From an uncultured Bacteroidales bacterium (GTDB lineage Bacteria > Bacteroidota > Bacteroidia > Bacteroidales > FEN-979), in the NCBI GenBank assembly GCA_903877385.1, contig CAIRDP010000040.1, positions 1 through 64,000 of the forward strand: DNA of 64,000 nucleotides. The letters run 5' to 3'. The notes under the pieces were generated by a model. That model was not told where the DNA came from, made no database searches, and saw nothing but the letters and a program-made list of their open reading frames with translations. Below, in pieces: positions 18,801-27,063 of this stretch (within the stretch, counting starts at the first letter, position 1; each line of letters starts with the position of its first letter). The position numbers were made by a program, and so were the translations under genes.

Positions 18801-19137
18801 TCCCGACGGCTCACAGAACAGGACCAGGGCCAGCGCCGAGAATTACGGGGCATTCGGCTACCTGTATAACCCAAACAAGGCTTTTGTTTATGATGCCACA
18901 TTTGTAAAACTGAGAGAAATTGCCATTTCTTACACTTTCCCGGCAGCCCTGCTTAAAAAGACTTTCATATCGGGCATTACCCTGAGCGCTGTTGCCTCCA
19001 ATGTGTGGATCATTTTCAAAAATTTACCTTACGCCGATCCTGAGTCGGGGCTCGGCTCCGGCAATCTCCAGGGCTATTCAACAAGCTCCCTGCCATCAAC
19101 AAGGGACTTCGGTTTTAATTTAAAATTCGCATTTTAA
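15814..19137 (+). CDS. SusC/RagA-family TonB-dependent outer-membrane transporter
   Basis: An 1107-residue TonB-dependent importer. Signal peptide at 1-22 (ending AVCQ), a carboxypeptidase-regulatory-like domain at about 24-105 (TGQVTSAEDKGPIPGVTI), the plug at about 115-235 (including SINVLKGAAATALYGSRAANGVI, the typical SusC plug signature) and a C-terminal beta-barrel ending in Phe. Such proteins import glycans or peptides gated by a SusD lipoprotein, energised by TonB. The substrate cannot be told. It is followed by a SusD gene after 10 bases. There is no adjacent anti-sigma or ECF sigma gene and no adjacent CAZyme; the divergent neighbour is the multi-PAS kinase. Confidence 0.95.
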   Translation: MRKFTGLLLLLFFFGLHDAVCQTRTITGQVTSAEDKGPIPGVTIHIKGTSSGTITNAEGKYAITVTGNNITLMFSYVGMKTEEILPDASGIIDVVLKPAVTDMKEVVVTALGIPREKKSLGYSTQEVNGDVVQKIKTDNFMNLLSGEVAGIQIRSTTNIGGSTNVLLRGIKSLEGNNQALFVIDGVPVSNENTNTLDQQTAGDGYDYGNAASDINPDDIESINVLKGAAATALYGSRAANGVIMVTTKKGAKRGESDNKKYLHVTLNSGIKIGFVDQSTFPTYQQEYGAGYGHYYDGPGNYWYMRDLFGNGQLEQCVVTSEDASYGAPFDPNLKVYQWDAFNPLSPNYHKATPWVAAQNGPITYFKNPTTYSNSVSIENAFKDGNVRLSYTNYKQDGLLPNSQMIKNNVLLNGSWNISDRLTISGSANYITTQNQGRNETGYGTGSILSLRQWYQTNVDLKEQKDAYFQTKQNMTWNWSDPTDLTPIFWDNYYWTRYENFESDGRNRFIGYASLDYKITSWLDVYGRMSVDMYNELQEERRAVGSVPGQFGIGYGIDGSLGRSYQPSGYLRRDITFSEYNYDVMANFNKEFLKVFSIKGVLGMNIRRTNQNRLVQSTNGGLIVPDVYSLQNSAGPLPLPNELASKVGVNGFYASASLGWNSLVYLDLTLRRDQSSTLPVNHSVYYYPSVAGSFVFSNLLKQVKWLSFGKVRLNYAVVGNGAPYDQLVDNYSLATPFGSPVTFVPEIKKNPDLRPEMTHSLEGGLEMNFFNKRLGFNFDVYKTNSIDQIVPLKVSAATGYFYKVVNAGNIQNTGVELALNAIPVQSRSFKWSITVNWARNRNKVVSLAEGVEDLQLGYYQGGVSINARVGQPYGVIEGTDYVYLNGQKVVDPSTGYYQVSKKSDNVIGNVNPDWTGGMRNTLTYKNWALSFMVDVSKGGDIFSLDMSYGLATGLYKETAYTNDLGNPVRNPIVFNVAGDPSSGYAPSSGGFINPGVNPDGSQNRTRASAENYGAFGYLYNPNKAFVYDATFVKLREIAISYTFPAALLKKTFISGITLSAVASNVWIIFKNLPYADPESGLGSGNLQGYSTSSLPSTRDFGFNLKFAF

Positions 19138-19147
19138 TCCGGTCGTC

Positions 19148-20611
19148 ATGAAAAAGATATTCGCTTTAATGATCATCATCCTGGCTTTTTCTTCCTGTAA
19201 AAAACTGCAGGACCTGAACACAAACACTAAGAACCCACTGAATGTTTCCGGCGAATCATTATTTACCGGGGCCGAAGTAAACCTGTTCCAGGAAATGGTA
19301 ACACCAAACTCAAACTATAATATCTGGAGGCTGATTGCCCAGCAATGGGCCGAAACCACCTATACCGACGAAAGCAATTACGACCTGGTCGACAAGACCA
19401 TCCCCGACAATCACTGGAACTGGATGTACCAGTATGTCATTAAAGATCTGGATCAGGCTTCGAAGGTCATTACATCCACGGCCTATCCTTTTGACCCCGG
19501 CCCTGCGGTGAAAAAGAACCGCCTTGCCATTATCGAGATACTGACAGTGTACAGCTGGAGCAACCTGGTTGAAACATTCGGGAACATTCCTTATTCCCAG
19601 GCCCTTAACATCAACAACCTCTTGCCGGCCTACGATGACGGATTAAAGATCTATGAGAACCTGATCATCAGGCTTGATACTGCGATCGTTCATCTTGATC
19701 CGGCATACAGCAGCCTCGATGAAGCCGACCAGATGTACCACGGGGATGTTGCAGCCTGGGCAAAATTTGCAAATTCGTTAAGACTGCGGATGGGGATGCT
19801 CCTTTCCGACGCCGATCCCGGGTTTGCGAAAGCCGCGGTTGAACGGGCTGTAGCCGACGAAAACGGGCTTATCGCCTCCAACAGCGATAATGCAAGGCTG
19901 GTATATATGAGCCAGCCTCCCAATACCAACCCCATCTATGATGAACTCGTCGCCAGCGGGAGGCATGACTACGTCCCTGCCAATACCCTGGTTGATACCA
20001 TGAACAGGATGAATGACCCCAGGCTGCCGCTTTACTTCACCCAGGTTGACACTTCATCCTCGGGAGACCCCCAGCTCGTTTACCTGGGAGGAATCTACGG
20101 TGAATCCAATGATTTTACATCGTATTCCCATGTTGCAGATCAGTTGCAGGTTCCCACTTTTGAAGGCCTAATCTTTGATTATTCCGAGACCGAATTTCTT
20201 CTGGCCGAAGGTGCCGAAAGGGGCTATAATGTTGGAGGAGGATCAGCCCAGGAACATTACAACAATGCGATCGGCGCCTCCATCACCTACTGGGGAGGAT
20301 CGGATAACGATGTAAAGTCCTACCTTGCCGACAGGCGAGTAGCCTATAATACTGCCCCGGGTGATTATAAACGGAAAATAGGCTTCCAGAAATGGATCGC
20401 CCTGTACAACCGCGGATTTGAAGCATGGACCGAATGGAGAAAGTTCAACTACCCTGTACTGATCCCGCCCCCCAGGGCCCTGTCGGCCATCCCGCTGAGG
20501 TTTACTTACCCAATTGGGGAACAAACCCTCAACGGCGCAAATTATGCAACAGCTTCCGCTGCAATAGGCGGTGACCTGGTGACGACGAGACTATTCTGGG
20601 ATAAGCCCTGA
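19148..20611 (+). CDS. SusD/RagB-family outer-membrane lipoprotein
   Basis: A 487-residue partner of the SusC-like transporter, likely the lid that captures ligand at the cell surface. It has a lipoprotein signal with Cys17 (LAFSSC), the N-terminal Asn-rich segment common in SusD, and the C-terminal signature WIALYNRGFEAWTEWRKF characteristic of the SusD_like_2 subgroup. It starts with ATG 10 bases after the susC stop, and the pair is probably one transcript. A hairpin overlaps its stop codon. Confidence 0.93.
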   Translation: MKKIFALMIIILAFSSCKKLQDLNTNTKNPLNVSGESLFTGAEVNLFQEMVTPNSNYNIWRLIAQQWAETTYTDESNYDLVDKTIPDNHWNWMYQYVIKDLDQASKVITSTAYPFDPGPAVKKNRLAIIEILTVYSWSNLVETFGNIPYSQALNINNLLPAYDDGLKIYENLIIRLDTAIVHLDPAYSSLDEADQMYHGDVAAWAKFANSLRLRMGMLLSDADPGFAKAAVERAVADENGLIASNSDNARLVYMSQPPNTNPIYDELVASGRHDYVPANTLVDTMNRMNDPRLPLYFTQVDTSSSGDPQLVYLGGIYGESNDFTSYSHVADQLQVPTFEGLIFDYSETEFLLAEGAERGYNVGGGSAQEHYNNAIGASITYWGGSDNDVKSYLADRRVAYNTAPGDYKRKIGFQKWIALYNRGFEAWTEWRKFNYPVLIPPPRALSAIPLRFTYPIGEQTLNGANYATASAAIGGDLVTTRLFWDKP

Positions 20612-20622
20612 GGCTCATCCCA
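20597..20622. terminator. Hairpin between convergent genes
   Basis: TGGGAT (20597-20602) and AGCC (20604-20607) pair with GGCT (20612-20615) and ATCCCA (20617-20622) around loop CTGA, with one internal A/C mismatch. It overlaps the SusD stop and lies just before the convergent gene's end. No strong T-run is visible, so termination efficiency is uncertain. Confidence 0.4.
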
Positions 20623-20634
20623 TTGTTCCAGTAA

Positions 20635-22686
20635 CTATTGAATCACTAATTTTTTGATTTCAGTACCGGTACCGGTTTGTATTTTCACGAGATAAATTCC
20701 CTCAGCAAGGCCATGCACATCCATCTCCATTACGTTCTGGTTATGGAATTGGTTATTCATCCTCTCCTGCCCTTCAATATTGAAGATGCCTATACTGATC
20801 TCCCCGGGCAAGGTCCTGCTTGTAGTGATGTGAATCCTGCTGCTGGCAGGATTGGGACTAAGAGTAAAGTCCGATCCCGTTGATCCTGCTTCGCTGATAA
20901 AGGTTCCATACCCACCGTTGGTTGTGTTTAAAATGGTTCCTGAAGAACCCGCGGTATAACCTGTACTAACATCTGTAAAGGAAAGGGAATATAGATTATT
21001 CATTGTTCCGCTCTCCTGGGAAATCCAGCTTACACCCCCGTCTATGGTTTTCAGGATGATCCCTGTATCGCCTACTGCATAACCCGTATCGGCATGAGGG
21101 AAATAAACAGCCTCTATCCCATTGACTGTGCCGCTCAGCTGGGCGGTCCATGTAGTTCCTGCATCAGTGGTTTTTAAAATGGTTCCGGCATCACCCACTG
21201 CATATCCGGTGCCCGCGCTGGTAAAGCAAACAGACCACAAATCATTTGTTGTGCCGCTTACCATGGGACTCCAGCTTGTACCCCCATCAGTAGTCTTTAA
21301 AATGGTGCCGGCACTGCCTGCAACATACCCTGTTAGAGTGCTGGGGAAGGTAACCGAGTACAGGTCATTTGAAGTTCCTGCTGACAGGGCAGTCCAGCTC
21401 ACTCCCCCGTCAGTTGTTTTTAGCAGGGTTCCACTCATACCGGCTGCATAACCGGTACTGGCATCGGTGAAATAAGCCGACCACAGATCGTTATCGGTGC
21501 CGCTCGGTACCGAAAGCCAGGTTAAACCTCCGTCGGTGGTTTGTAAAATGGTTCCAAGCCCGCCCATCAGGTAGCCTGAATTGGTACCGGTAAAGTAAGC
21601 TACATATAATGATTCGGTTGTAACACCCGAGAGGGAAGTCCAGGTTTTACCTCCGTTTGTGGTCTTCAGAACGGTTCCTGTATCGCCTGCAGCATAACCT
21701 GTATTAGCATTTGTAAAGTTAACCGACCATAAATCATTCACGGTTCCTTTTGTCATCACCGTCCAGCTTGATCCACTGTCGGTGGTCTTTAAAAATGTTC
21801 CTGCATCGCCAACAATATACCCTGTACTTGCATTGGCAAAAAACACCCCGACCAGGTAAGCAGAGCCGCCAAACATGGGAGTCCAGGTAAGGCCCCCGTC
21901 GGTTGTATGTAAAATTATCCAGGCATCACCCACGGCATAACCTGTACTCGCACTGGTAAAGTAAATCGAATATAATGAATTTATTGTCCCGCTTGTAAGC
22001 GAGGTCCAACTGGTACCCCCGTTGGTGGTTTTTATGATGGTGCCTGAATCGCCCACGGCATAACCTGTATTGGCATCGGTAAAGTAAACTGAATACAGGG
22101 CGTTCTTTGTCCCGCTGGATAAAACAGACCAGCTTGTTCCTATGTTGATGGTTTTCAATATGGTTCCTGAATCACCTACAGCATAACCGTTATTTGTATC
22201 GGTAAAGAAAACTCCCCATAAATCGTTGGCCGTTGCACCTGACTGATCAGTCCAGTTTGAACCACCGTCCTTCGTTTTCAGGATGGTTCCACCACTGCCA
22301 ACGGCATATCCCCTGTCGGAGGCGGTGAAGTAAACCGAATACAAATCATTGCTTGTACCTGGAGATATATCAGTCCAGCTTGTGCCTGCGTTAGTGGTTT
22401 GCAGGATGGTGCCATAGCCACCCACCGTAAAACCCGTATTGGCATCGGTAAAGAAAACCGACCATAAATCATTCGTGGTTCCTCCCGGTAGTGTAGCCCA
22501 GTTTGTTCCCCCATCGGTGGTTTTAAAAATATTTCCATAGCTGCCTGCAACATAACCTGTATTTGCATCAGTAAAATAAACTGATAATAACACATTACCT
22601 GTTGGTAATGGATTTTGCCATGTCCATTGCGAAAAAGCAGATACCGACATCAGCAGTAAACCAAATAAAAAGAAAACTTTTTTCAT
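20635..22686 (-). CDS. T9SS-secreted repeat protein with 14 YCF48/BNR-like repeats
   Basis: A 683-residue secreted protein. Signal peptide at 1-19 (ending SAFS), then 14 tandem repeats of 41 residues (about 28-600) with the pattern SVYFTDANTGYAVGDSGTIL, then KTTDGGTSW. This is the YCF48/BNR-type beta-propeller signature, so one or two propellers are expected. The last ~75 residues are a type A T9SS sorting domain (LSPNPASSRIHI ... GLAEGIYLVKI). Inference: it is exported through the outer membrane and anchored or released at the surface. Binding target unknown. It is convergent with susD and divergent from the nitroreductase-like gene. Confidence 0.88.
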   Translation of the reverse strand: MKKVFFLFGLLLMSVSAFSQWTWQNPLPTGNVLLSVYFTDANTGYVAGSYGNIFKTTDGGTNWATLPGGTTNDLWSVFFTDANTGFTVGGYGTILQTTNAGTSWTDISPGTSNDLYSVYFTASDRGYAVGSGGTILKTKDGGSNWTDQSGATANDLWGVFFTDTNNGYAVGDSGTILKTINIGTSWSVLSSGTKNALYSVYFTDANTGYAVGDSGTIIKTTNGGTSWTSLTSGTINSLYSIYFTSASTGYAVGDAWIILHTTDGGLTWTPMFGGSAYLVGVFFANASTGYIVGDAGTFLKTTDSGSSWTVMTKGTVNDLWSVNFTNANTGYAAGDTGTVLKTTNGGKTWTSLSGVTTESLYVAYFTGTNSGYLMGGLGTILQTTDGGLTWLSVPSGTDNDLWSAYFTDASTGYAAGMSGTLLKTTDGGVSWTALSAGTSNDLYSVTFPSTLTGYVAGSAGTILKTTDGGTSWSPMVSGTTNDLWSVCFTSAGTGYAVGDAGTILKTTDAGTTWTAQLSGTVNGIEAVYFPHADTGYAVGDTGIILKTIDGGVSWISQESGTMNNLYSLSFTDVSTGYTAGSSGTILNTTNGGYGTFISEAGSTGSDFTLSPNPASSRIHITTSRTLPGEISIGIFNIEGQERMNNQFHNQNVMEMDVHGLAEGIYLVKIQTGTGTEIKKLVIQ

Positions 22687-22837
22687 ATTTTCGTGTATTA
22701 ATTTTTAAGATCTGACGTTTAACTTTGTAGAACCTGCCGGTTCAATATACTATATTAATTTCATTCAGAAGGCGACCGTTAAAGGTAATACAAAAACATA
22801 TAAATTTAATATTAAGAATTGTACAAAATAAAATAAC

Positions 22838-23479
22838 ATGAAGAAGTTTATCATTTATGCTTGTTTTGCTCTCTTCACCGTATCTTCCTTCTCCCAAAGT
22901 ACAAAGACCATAGTGTTGAATCCTCCTGATCTGAACAGGGGCCTGCCTGTAATGAGGGCTTTAACCGTAAGGGCTTCAGAGAAGGATTTTGACACGGCAG
23001 CACTTAAAATCCAGGATCTTTCTGATTTGTTATGGGCTGCAGACGGGATTAACCGGCCCGAGTCGGGCAAACGCACCGCGCCATCAGCACAAAACGCCCA
23101 GGATATTGATGTTTATGTTTCTGTTAAATCAGGCATTTATCTTTATAATGCCGGTAAAAACCTGCTTGAACCGGTTGCCGATGGAGACTACAGGAAACTT
23201 ATAGCCGATAAGCAGGAAAATGTCGCAAAGGCCCCGGCAATCTTACTACTTGTTTCTGATATTTCGAGATTCCGTTCGGGAGGAGATTCCTTAAAATTGA
23301 TCTGGGCGGCATTTGATGCGGGTATTGTCTCACAAAACATTTCCCTGTTTTGCGCATCTGCCGGGCTTGCCACCAGGCCCAGGGCATCCATGGACCAGCA
23401 AAAACTCAAGGAAATTCTTAAACTGAAGAGCACTCAGCATTTGATGCTGAACAACCCGGTATCCTGTAAAAAGAACTAA
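22838..23479 (+). CDS. Exported nitroreductase/SagB-like protein
   Basis: A 213-residue protein with a signal peptide (about 1-19, ending SSFS). The mature part fits the nitroreductase fold of the SagB subgroup: LSDLLWAADGINRPESGKRTAPSAQN near the FMN phosphate site, a central segment with AILLLVSD, and the C-terminal LMLNNPV. Family members are FMN-dependent oxidoreductases, most of them cytoplasmic. The export signal makes it unusual; such proteins occur in Bacteroidota. It is a single gene on the plus strand between two minus-strand genes. Substrate unknown. Confidence 0.75.
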   Translation: MKKFIIYACFALFTVSSFSQSTKTIVLNPPDLNRGLPVMRALTVRASEKDFDTAALKIQDLSDLLWAADGINRPESGKRTAPSAQNAQDIDVYVSVKSGIYLYNAGKNLLEPVADGDYRKLIADKQENVAKAPAILLLVSDISRFRSGGDSLKLIWAAFDAGIVSQNISLFCASAGLATRPRASMDQQKLKEILKLKSTQHLMLNNPVSCKKN

Positions 23480-23580
23480 GCCAGGCTCAGCCCGGGACTT
23501 CCTTTCGGGCATATAAACCCTCACCCATTCCGAAGGAACGAAGACTTTATCGTGAAAGATCAAAACCTGGACGGGTCCGT

Positions 23581-24777
23581 TCAGTGATTGATATGGTAAT
23601 CAAGAAGGGTCTTCCTGAAGATTGTATCATTGGTTGCAGTGTCGACCCAGCATTCAAAAACGAGCCCCACATTCTTTTTAAATGTTTGCCACATCAGGAT
23701 AGAGTTCGTACTGAGGGGGTCTTTGTGATAAGTATAATACTTCTGGATGATGATGGAATCCTGTTTGGAATCAACTGTCTTTTTCATGACCTGGTAAACC
23801 TGGGTGGAAGGATTCGAACCCGGGCTCCCCAGGGGCACTTCCCATTGTGCGCCTACAGTTTCGGAAAGAACAGGCACCCAACCCAGCTGGTAGGTCCCGT
23901 AAGTTACAAAGCGTTCATACTGATTGACCGGCTGGGCGTCGAGAGTGGTTAATGTCATTCCCGAAAAGTTCACATACTGATTGCTGGTCCTGCTGGTGGA
24001 AGTGGTGGAACCGGTATTGTAGACCCAGTATGAGGCAGGATAAACCGGCAGGTAAGAACGAGGGGTCACGGCACCGGCCGGGGGGGGTATCTTAGCAGGA
24101 AGCAGGAACCAGGTTTTGCCAGTATTCTGCGAAAAACCAAGGATCCCTTCGGTGATGCTGTAATATACCATCGATATATATACCGGGCAATAAGCTGTAA
24201 GGGTTGGGCCGGTAAGTTCATATACATTTTCAAACAGGCGGGGGCCTATGACAAGGCTGTTAACAAGGCCTTTAACGTAACCTCCTGTTTTAAACTGGGC
24301 ATCGGGCATGTAACTTATCAGGGTATCTGGTTCAAAACGGAATTCGGCTGATAAAATGCAGCTCCCGCTGTTGCTGGTCACCACGCCCATATTAAAATAT
24401 TTCACTCCCGCATTACCCAGAAACGGGTCCAGGAAATGCAGGTTAAAAACAAGGTAATCTGAATTAGGCGAAACAAAACCCGTTGAATTCACCTCGCAGG
24501 TGTAATAATTGCCCTGATAGCCCGAAGGGTTGTCGGGTTTGTCGTAATATGTTTTCATCACCGAATTCCGCCCGCTGTATATGAAGATGATTGAATCCCC
24601 TTCGTTGCTCTTAAAAATCAGGGTATCAACAGTGGGGTATGGTAAAATGGCCAGCTCTGATGCGGCAAATGAGTAAGACCCCAGGCTGCTTGCCGAAGAA
24701 CTGCTGTCTTTTTTCCTGCATGTAACGAGGAGCATGATAAACAAGCCTGCTAACAGGAATAACACTGATCGTTGCAC
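23581..24777 (-). CDS. Lipoprotein of unknown function
   Basis: A 398-residue predicted lipoprotein with a hydrophobic N-terminus and lipobox LLVTC (Cys20), followed by a Ser-rich linker. The rest is rich in Tyr, Ser and beta-strand-like segments, with no motif I recognise. It starts with GTG at 24777, 10 bases after the stop of the SAM-hydrolase-like lipoprotein; the signal peptide supports this start. The two genes are likely translated from one mRNA and may act together at the cell envelope. Confidence 0.7.
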   Translation of the reverse strand: MQRSVLFLLAGLFIMLLVTCRKKDSSSSASSLGSYSFAASELAILPYPTVDTLIFKSNEGDSIIFIYSGRNSVMKTYYDKPDNPSGYQGNYYTCEVNSTGFVSPNSDYLVFNLHFLDPFLGNAGVKYFNMGVVTSNSGSCILSAEFRFEPDTLISYMPDAQFKTGGYVKGLVNSLVIGPRLFENVYELTGPTLTAYCPVYISMVYYSITEGILGFSQNTGKTWFLLPAKIPPPAGAVTPRSYLPVYPASYWVYNTGSTTSTSRTSNQYVNFSGMTLTTLDAQPVNQYERFVTYGTYQLGWVPVLSETVGAQWEVPLGSPGSNPSTQVYQVMKKTVDSKQDSIIIQKYYTYHKDPLSTNSILMWQTFKKNVGLVFECWVDTATNDTIFRKTLLDYHINH

Positions 24778-24787
24778 AATCCCGGGT

Positions 24788-25672
24788 TTACTGTTTCTTC
24801 AAATCAATTTTCGAACCGGCCGAAAGATTATACTTGGTCGAGAAATCCCCGTAATTGACGGCCAGTTCCAGCCTGAGTGAACTGTTTACAAAGCACACAT
24901 TGCTGCCGGCCGGGACCGATGAATATGTCGTTCCCATGGTCAGGCTCACATGCGTCGTATCGGAAGTAAGCGACATGACCGTACCAACAGGAAAGGCTGT
25001 TAGCAGGCCCTGGGGGATATTGGTGGTACAGTTGCCGAAATTATCGGTAAAGAGTATCTCTCCTTTAACCGTATCGCCAGACAGAACCGGATCCTGAACC
25101 GGGAATTTCTGAGGGTTCGCACAAACAGGCCCGAATGACGAAAGGTCGGTACCCGAGATCAGCGAAAGTATTGCACGCTTATAGAATTCCTGGATAGACA
25201 GTGTTCCGGGTTGGGCGCCGCCAAGGACCAGGGGATTCTCAATATAATAACACTGTATGCCCGAATACTGGTCCAGGATGCGGGTCGAAAGCGTATTGTC
25301 GGGAGCAATTATAAAAACATCCCCCGCCTTATATACCATCCTCTTGCTCGAGGCTCCGGGTTCAACAATACCGGCAAAACAGGTTCCCTTGGGATAGTTC
25401 ATAACCGCATAATACAGCAGATAGGCACCCTGGTATATATCGAATGATTTGGACTGGTAAAACTGTATCTGGATGGCAGGGTAATTTGCCCTTACGGCCC
25501 CGTAAATGCCCACGATCATATCGCTGCCCGGATCATTGTCGGATACGATGACCAGGTTTGTAACAGAATGCGCAGACGATGCCGGTGTCGACACGGTTAT
25601 CTTATGGCATGAAGCAGACAGAACAACCAACAGAAGTAATAAAAGCGGGATCCTTGAATTCAAAGGGTTCAT
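24788..25672 (-). CDS. SAM hydroxide adenosyltransferase (DUF62)-like lipoprotein, catalytic residues altered
   Basis: A 294-residue lipoprotein (lipobox LSASC, Cys22) whose body follows the family of SAM hydroxide adenosyltransferases, chlorinases and fluorinases: VIVSDNDPGSDMIVG (Asp45) matches the N-terminal T-D-F-G segment, AGIVEPGASSKR matches V-D-P-G-V-G-T-x-R, IAPDNTLS matches G-P-D-N-G-L-L, and GEILFTDNFGNCTTNI matches G-x-x-x-x-D-x-F-G-N-x-x-T-N-I. The hydrolases use an Asp-Arg-His triad. By my alignment Asp is Glu104, Arg111 is kept, and the His (in F-H-G-R-D) is absent from GTLSIQEFYKRA. SAM is not expected outside the cytoplasm, so this may bind another ligand. It is paired with the lipoprotein gene downstream. 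Confidence 0.72.
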   Translation of the reverse strand: MNPLNSRIPLLLLLLVVLSASCHKITVSTPASSAHSVTNLVIVSDNDPGSDMIVGIYGAVRANYPAIQIQFYQSKSFDIYQGAYLLYYAVMNYPKGTCFAGIVEPGASSKRMVYKAGDVFIIAPDNTLSTRILDQYSGIQCYYIENPLVLGGAQPGTLSIQEFYKRAILSLISGTDLSSFGPVCANPQKFPVQDPVLSGDTVKGEILFTDNFGNCTTNIPQGLLTAFPVGTVMSLTSDTTHVSLTMGTTYSSVPAGSNVCFVNSSLRLELAVNYGDFSTKYNLSAGSKIDLKKQ

Positions 25673-25711
25673 TACAGTTTTCTATAAAATGTTAAACGCC
25701 AAATCCATCAA

Positions 25712-25719
25712 CAAATTTA
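25712..25719 (-). promoter_or_regulatory. Possible -7 box for the lipoprotein pair
   Basis: The minus strand reads TAAATTTG, matching TAnnTTTG, about 40 bases upstream of the ATG at 25672. No well-placed -33 TTTG was found. It lies between the Rh channel gene and the lipoprotein pair, which would allow separate transcription. Confidence 0.35.
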
Positions 25720-25799
25720 GAAAAAGAATGAACCCCTTTTACATGGGATCATACAAACTTAATGCTAATCTTATACTACAGGCAATGCCTCAGGCTTTT

Positions 25800-26972
25800 C
25801 TATTCCACCGCATCCAGGAACTCCTCTGCGTCCTCATAGGCTTCGGTCTTGCGGCCCATCAGGGGCAATATCTTGCCAACCGCCATTCCGCTTACAAAAG
25901 CAACTCCTATGGTGACCACTATTCCTAATAATTGCTGGCGGATGTCGAGTCCCCTCACTATAGGTAAGGCGGCTATACCGCCCATGAGCCCAGGTAAACC
26001 ATGAAGGTTTGTCACCCCGCAGGTGTCGATGAGTTTCATCCATTTCTGCTGCCTCGACTGTATTACGGCAAAACCGAATGTTGAAAGGGCTCCTGCAAGA
26101 ATGCCGATGACCACGGCTTCGGAATGAGTGGCATCGGCACAGGCTGAACCAATTGCGACCCCGCCTGCAAGTGCGGCATTGGCTATGTCGGCAATGCTTA
26201 CCTTTTTCCGAAGCGATACCGAGACAATATACGTTGTGATGGTGGATCCGCAGAGAGCTAAAATCACATTCACAACCGTTGCAGGCATCTGCTCGGGAGT
26301 AACGAGGGCAGCGCAGAAGCTGGGCCAGAAAATCCACAGTATCATACTTCCAAGCATGGAATACCTGTCGGAAACCGAATCCGACTCAATGGTTTTTTCA
26401 AATTCCTGTTTCGTGGTCATGGTAAGGGCAACACCCAAGCCGAAGATAGCCCCGAAAGCATGGATCACTATGGATCCCCCTGTATCTACAACGCCTCCTG
26501 CCTTTACAAGGCCAAGGCCCCCGTTCAGCACCAGCCATTCGTTCAACATGTAACAGGGCACGAAAAGCAAACCAAGCAAAAGGTATTGCTGCATCTTTAA
26601 GCGGCCAAGCACTGCTCCAGCTGCTATCAAAAGACTTGCCCCGCAAAATTCGCTGAGGATCAGGCGGCGGACATCATTCTCGTGTATCCCCACAGTATTG
26701 CTGTTGATTAGCATATACACCGGGATGGAGATGCTGACCAGCAAAAAAGTGGCAGTGAGAGCTGAGCGTCCGTATTTGCGTACAAATACCATTAAAAAAC
26801 CAAAACCAACAAGAAGCATGGCCATAATATGAATGGCACGGTTATAATGCTGGTCATCGCTGATGGCCGGAGCCAATCCTGAATTTACCATCTCCGAAGC
26901 ATGGGATAAAAGCGGAAGCCCCGAAAGCAAAAGCATCAGGGCAAAGAATTTAAAGAGGGTTTTGTTTTTCAT
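25800..26972 (-). CDS. Rh-type (Rhesus) ammonium/ammonia channel
   Basis: A 390-residue inner-membrane channel with about 11-12 hydrophobic segments after a cleavable-looking N-terminus (ending SHAS). Motifs favour the Rh over the classical Amt branch: DTGGSIVIHAFGAIFGL, LWIFWPSF, DIANAALAGGVAIG and DTCGVTNLHGLPGLMGG. The pore twin histidines are visible in IVIHAFG and TNLHGLPG. Rh proteins conduct NH3 and possibly CO2. No GlnK/PII gene, the usual amtB partner, is adjacent. It has its own good promoter. Confidence 0.88.
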   Translation of the reverse strand: MKNKTLFKFFALMLLLSGLPLLSHASEMVNSGLAPAISDDQHYNRAIHIMAMLLVGFGFLMVFVRKYGRSALTATFLLVSISIPVYMLINSNTVGIHENDVRRLILSEFCGASLLIAAGAVLGRLKMQQYLLLGLLFVPCYMLNEWLVLNGGLGLVKAGGVVDTGGSIVIHAFGAIFGLGVALTMTTKQEFEKTIESDSVSDRYSMLGSMILWIFWPSFCAALVTPEQMPATVVNVILALCGSTITTYIVSVSLRKKVSIADIANAALAGGVAIGSACADATHSEAVVIGILAGALSTFGFAVIQSRQQKWMKLIDTCGVTNLHGLPGLMGGIAALPIVRGLDIRQQLLGIVVTIGVAFVSGMAVGKILPLMGRKTEAYEDAEEFLDAVE

Positions 26973-27032
26973 AGAACGTCGTTTTAGTAATATACGCAGG
27001 TTTGTCTAAGTGTTTTACGGAGTTTAAGGGCG

Positions 27033-27063
27033 CAAAATTATTGTTAATTTCCTAACAACCAAA
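27033..27063 (-). promoter_or_regulatory. Promoter of the Rh channel gene
   Basis: On the minus strand TTTG (27063-27060), a 19-base spacer, then TAATTTTG (27040-27033): a good match to the Bacteroidota -33/-7 pair. The 5' leader would be about 50-55 bases to the ATG at 26972. Confidence 0.6.

Noticed and set aside
20900-22600. Periodicity of 123 bases
   Set aside because: It is explained by the 41-residue protein repeats of the YCF48-like gene.
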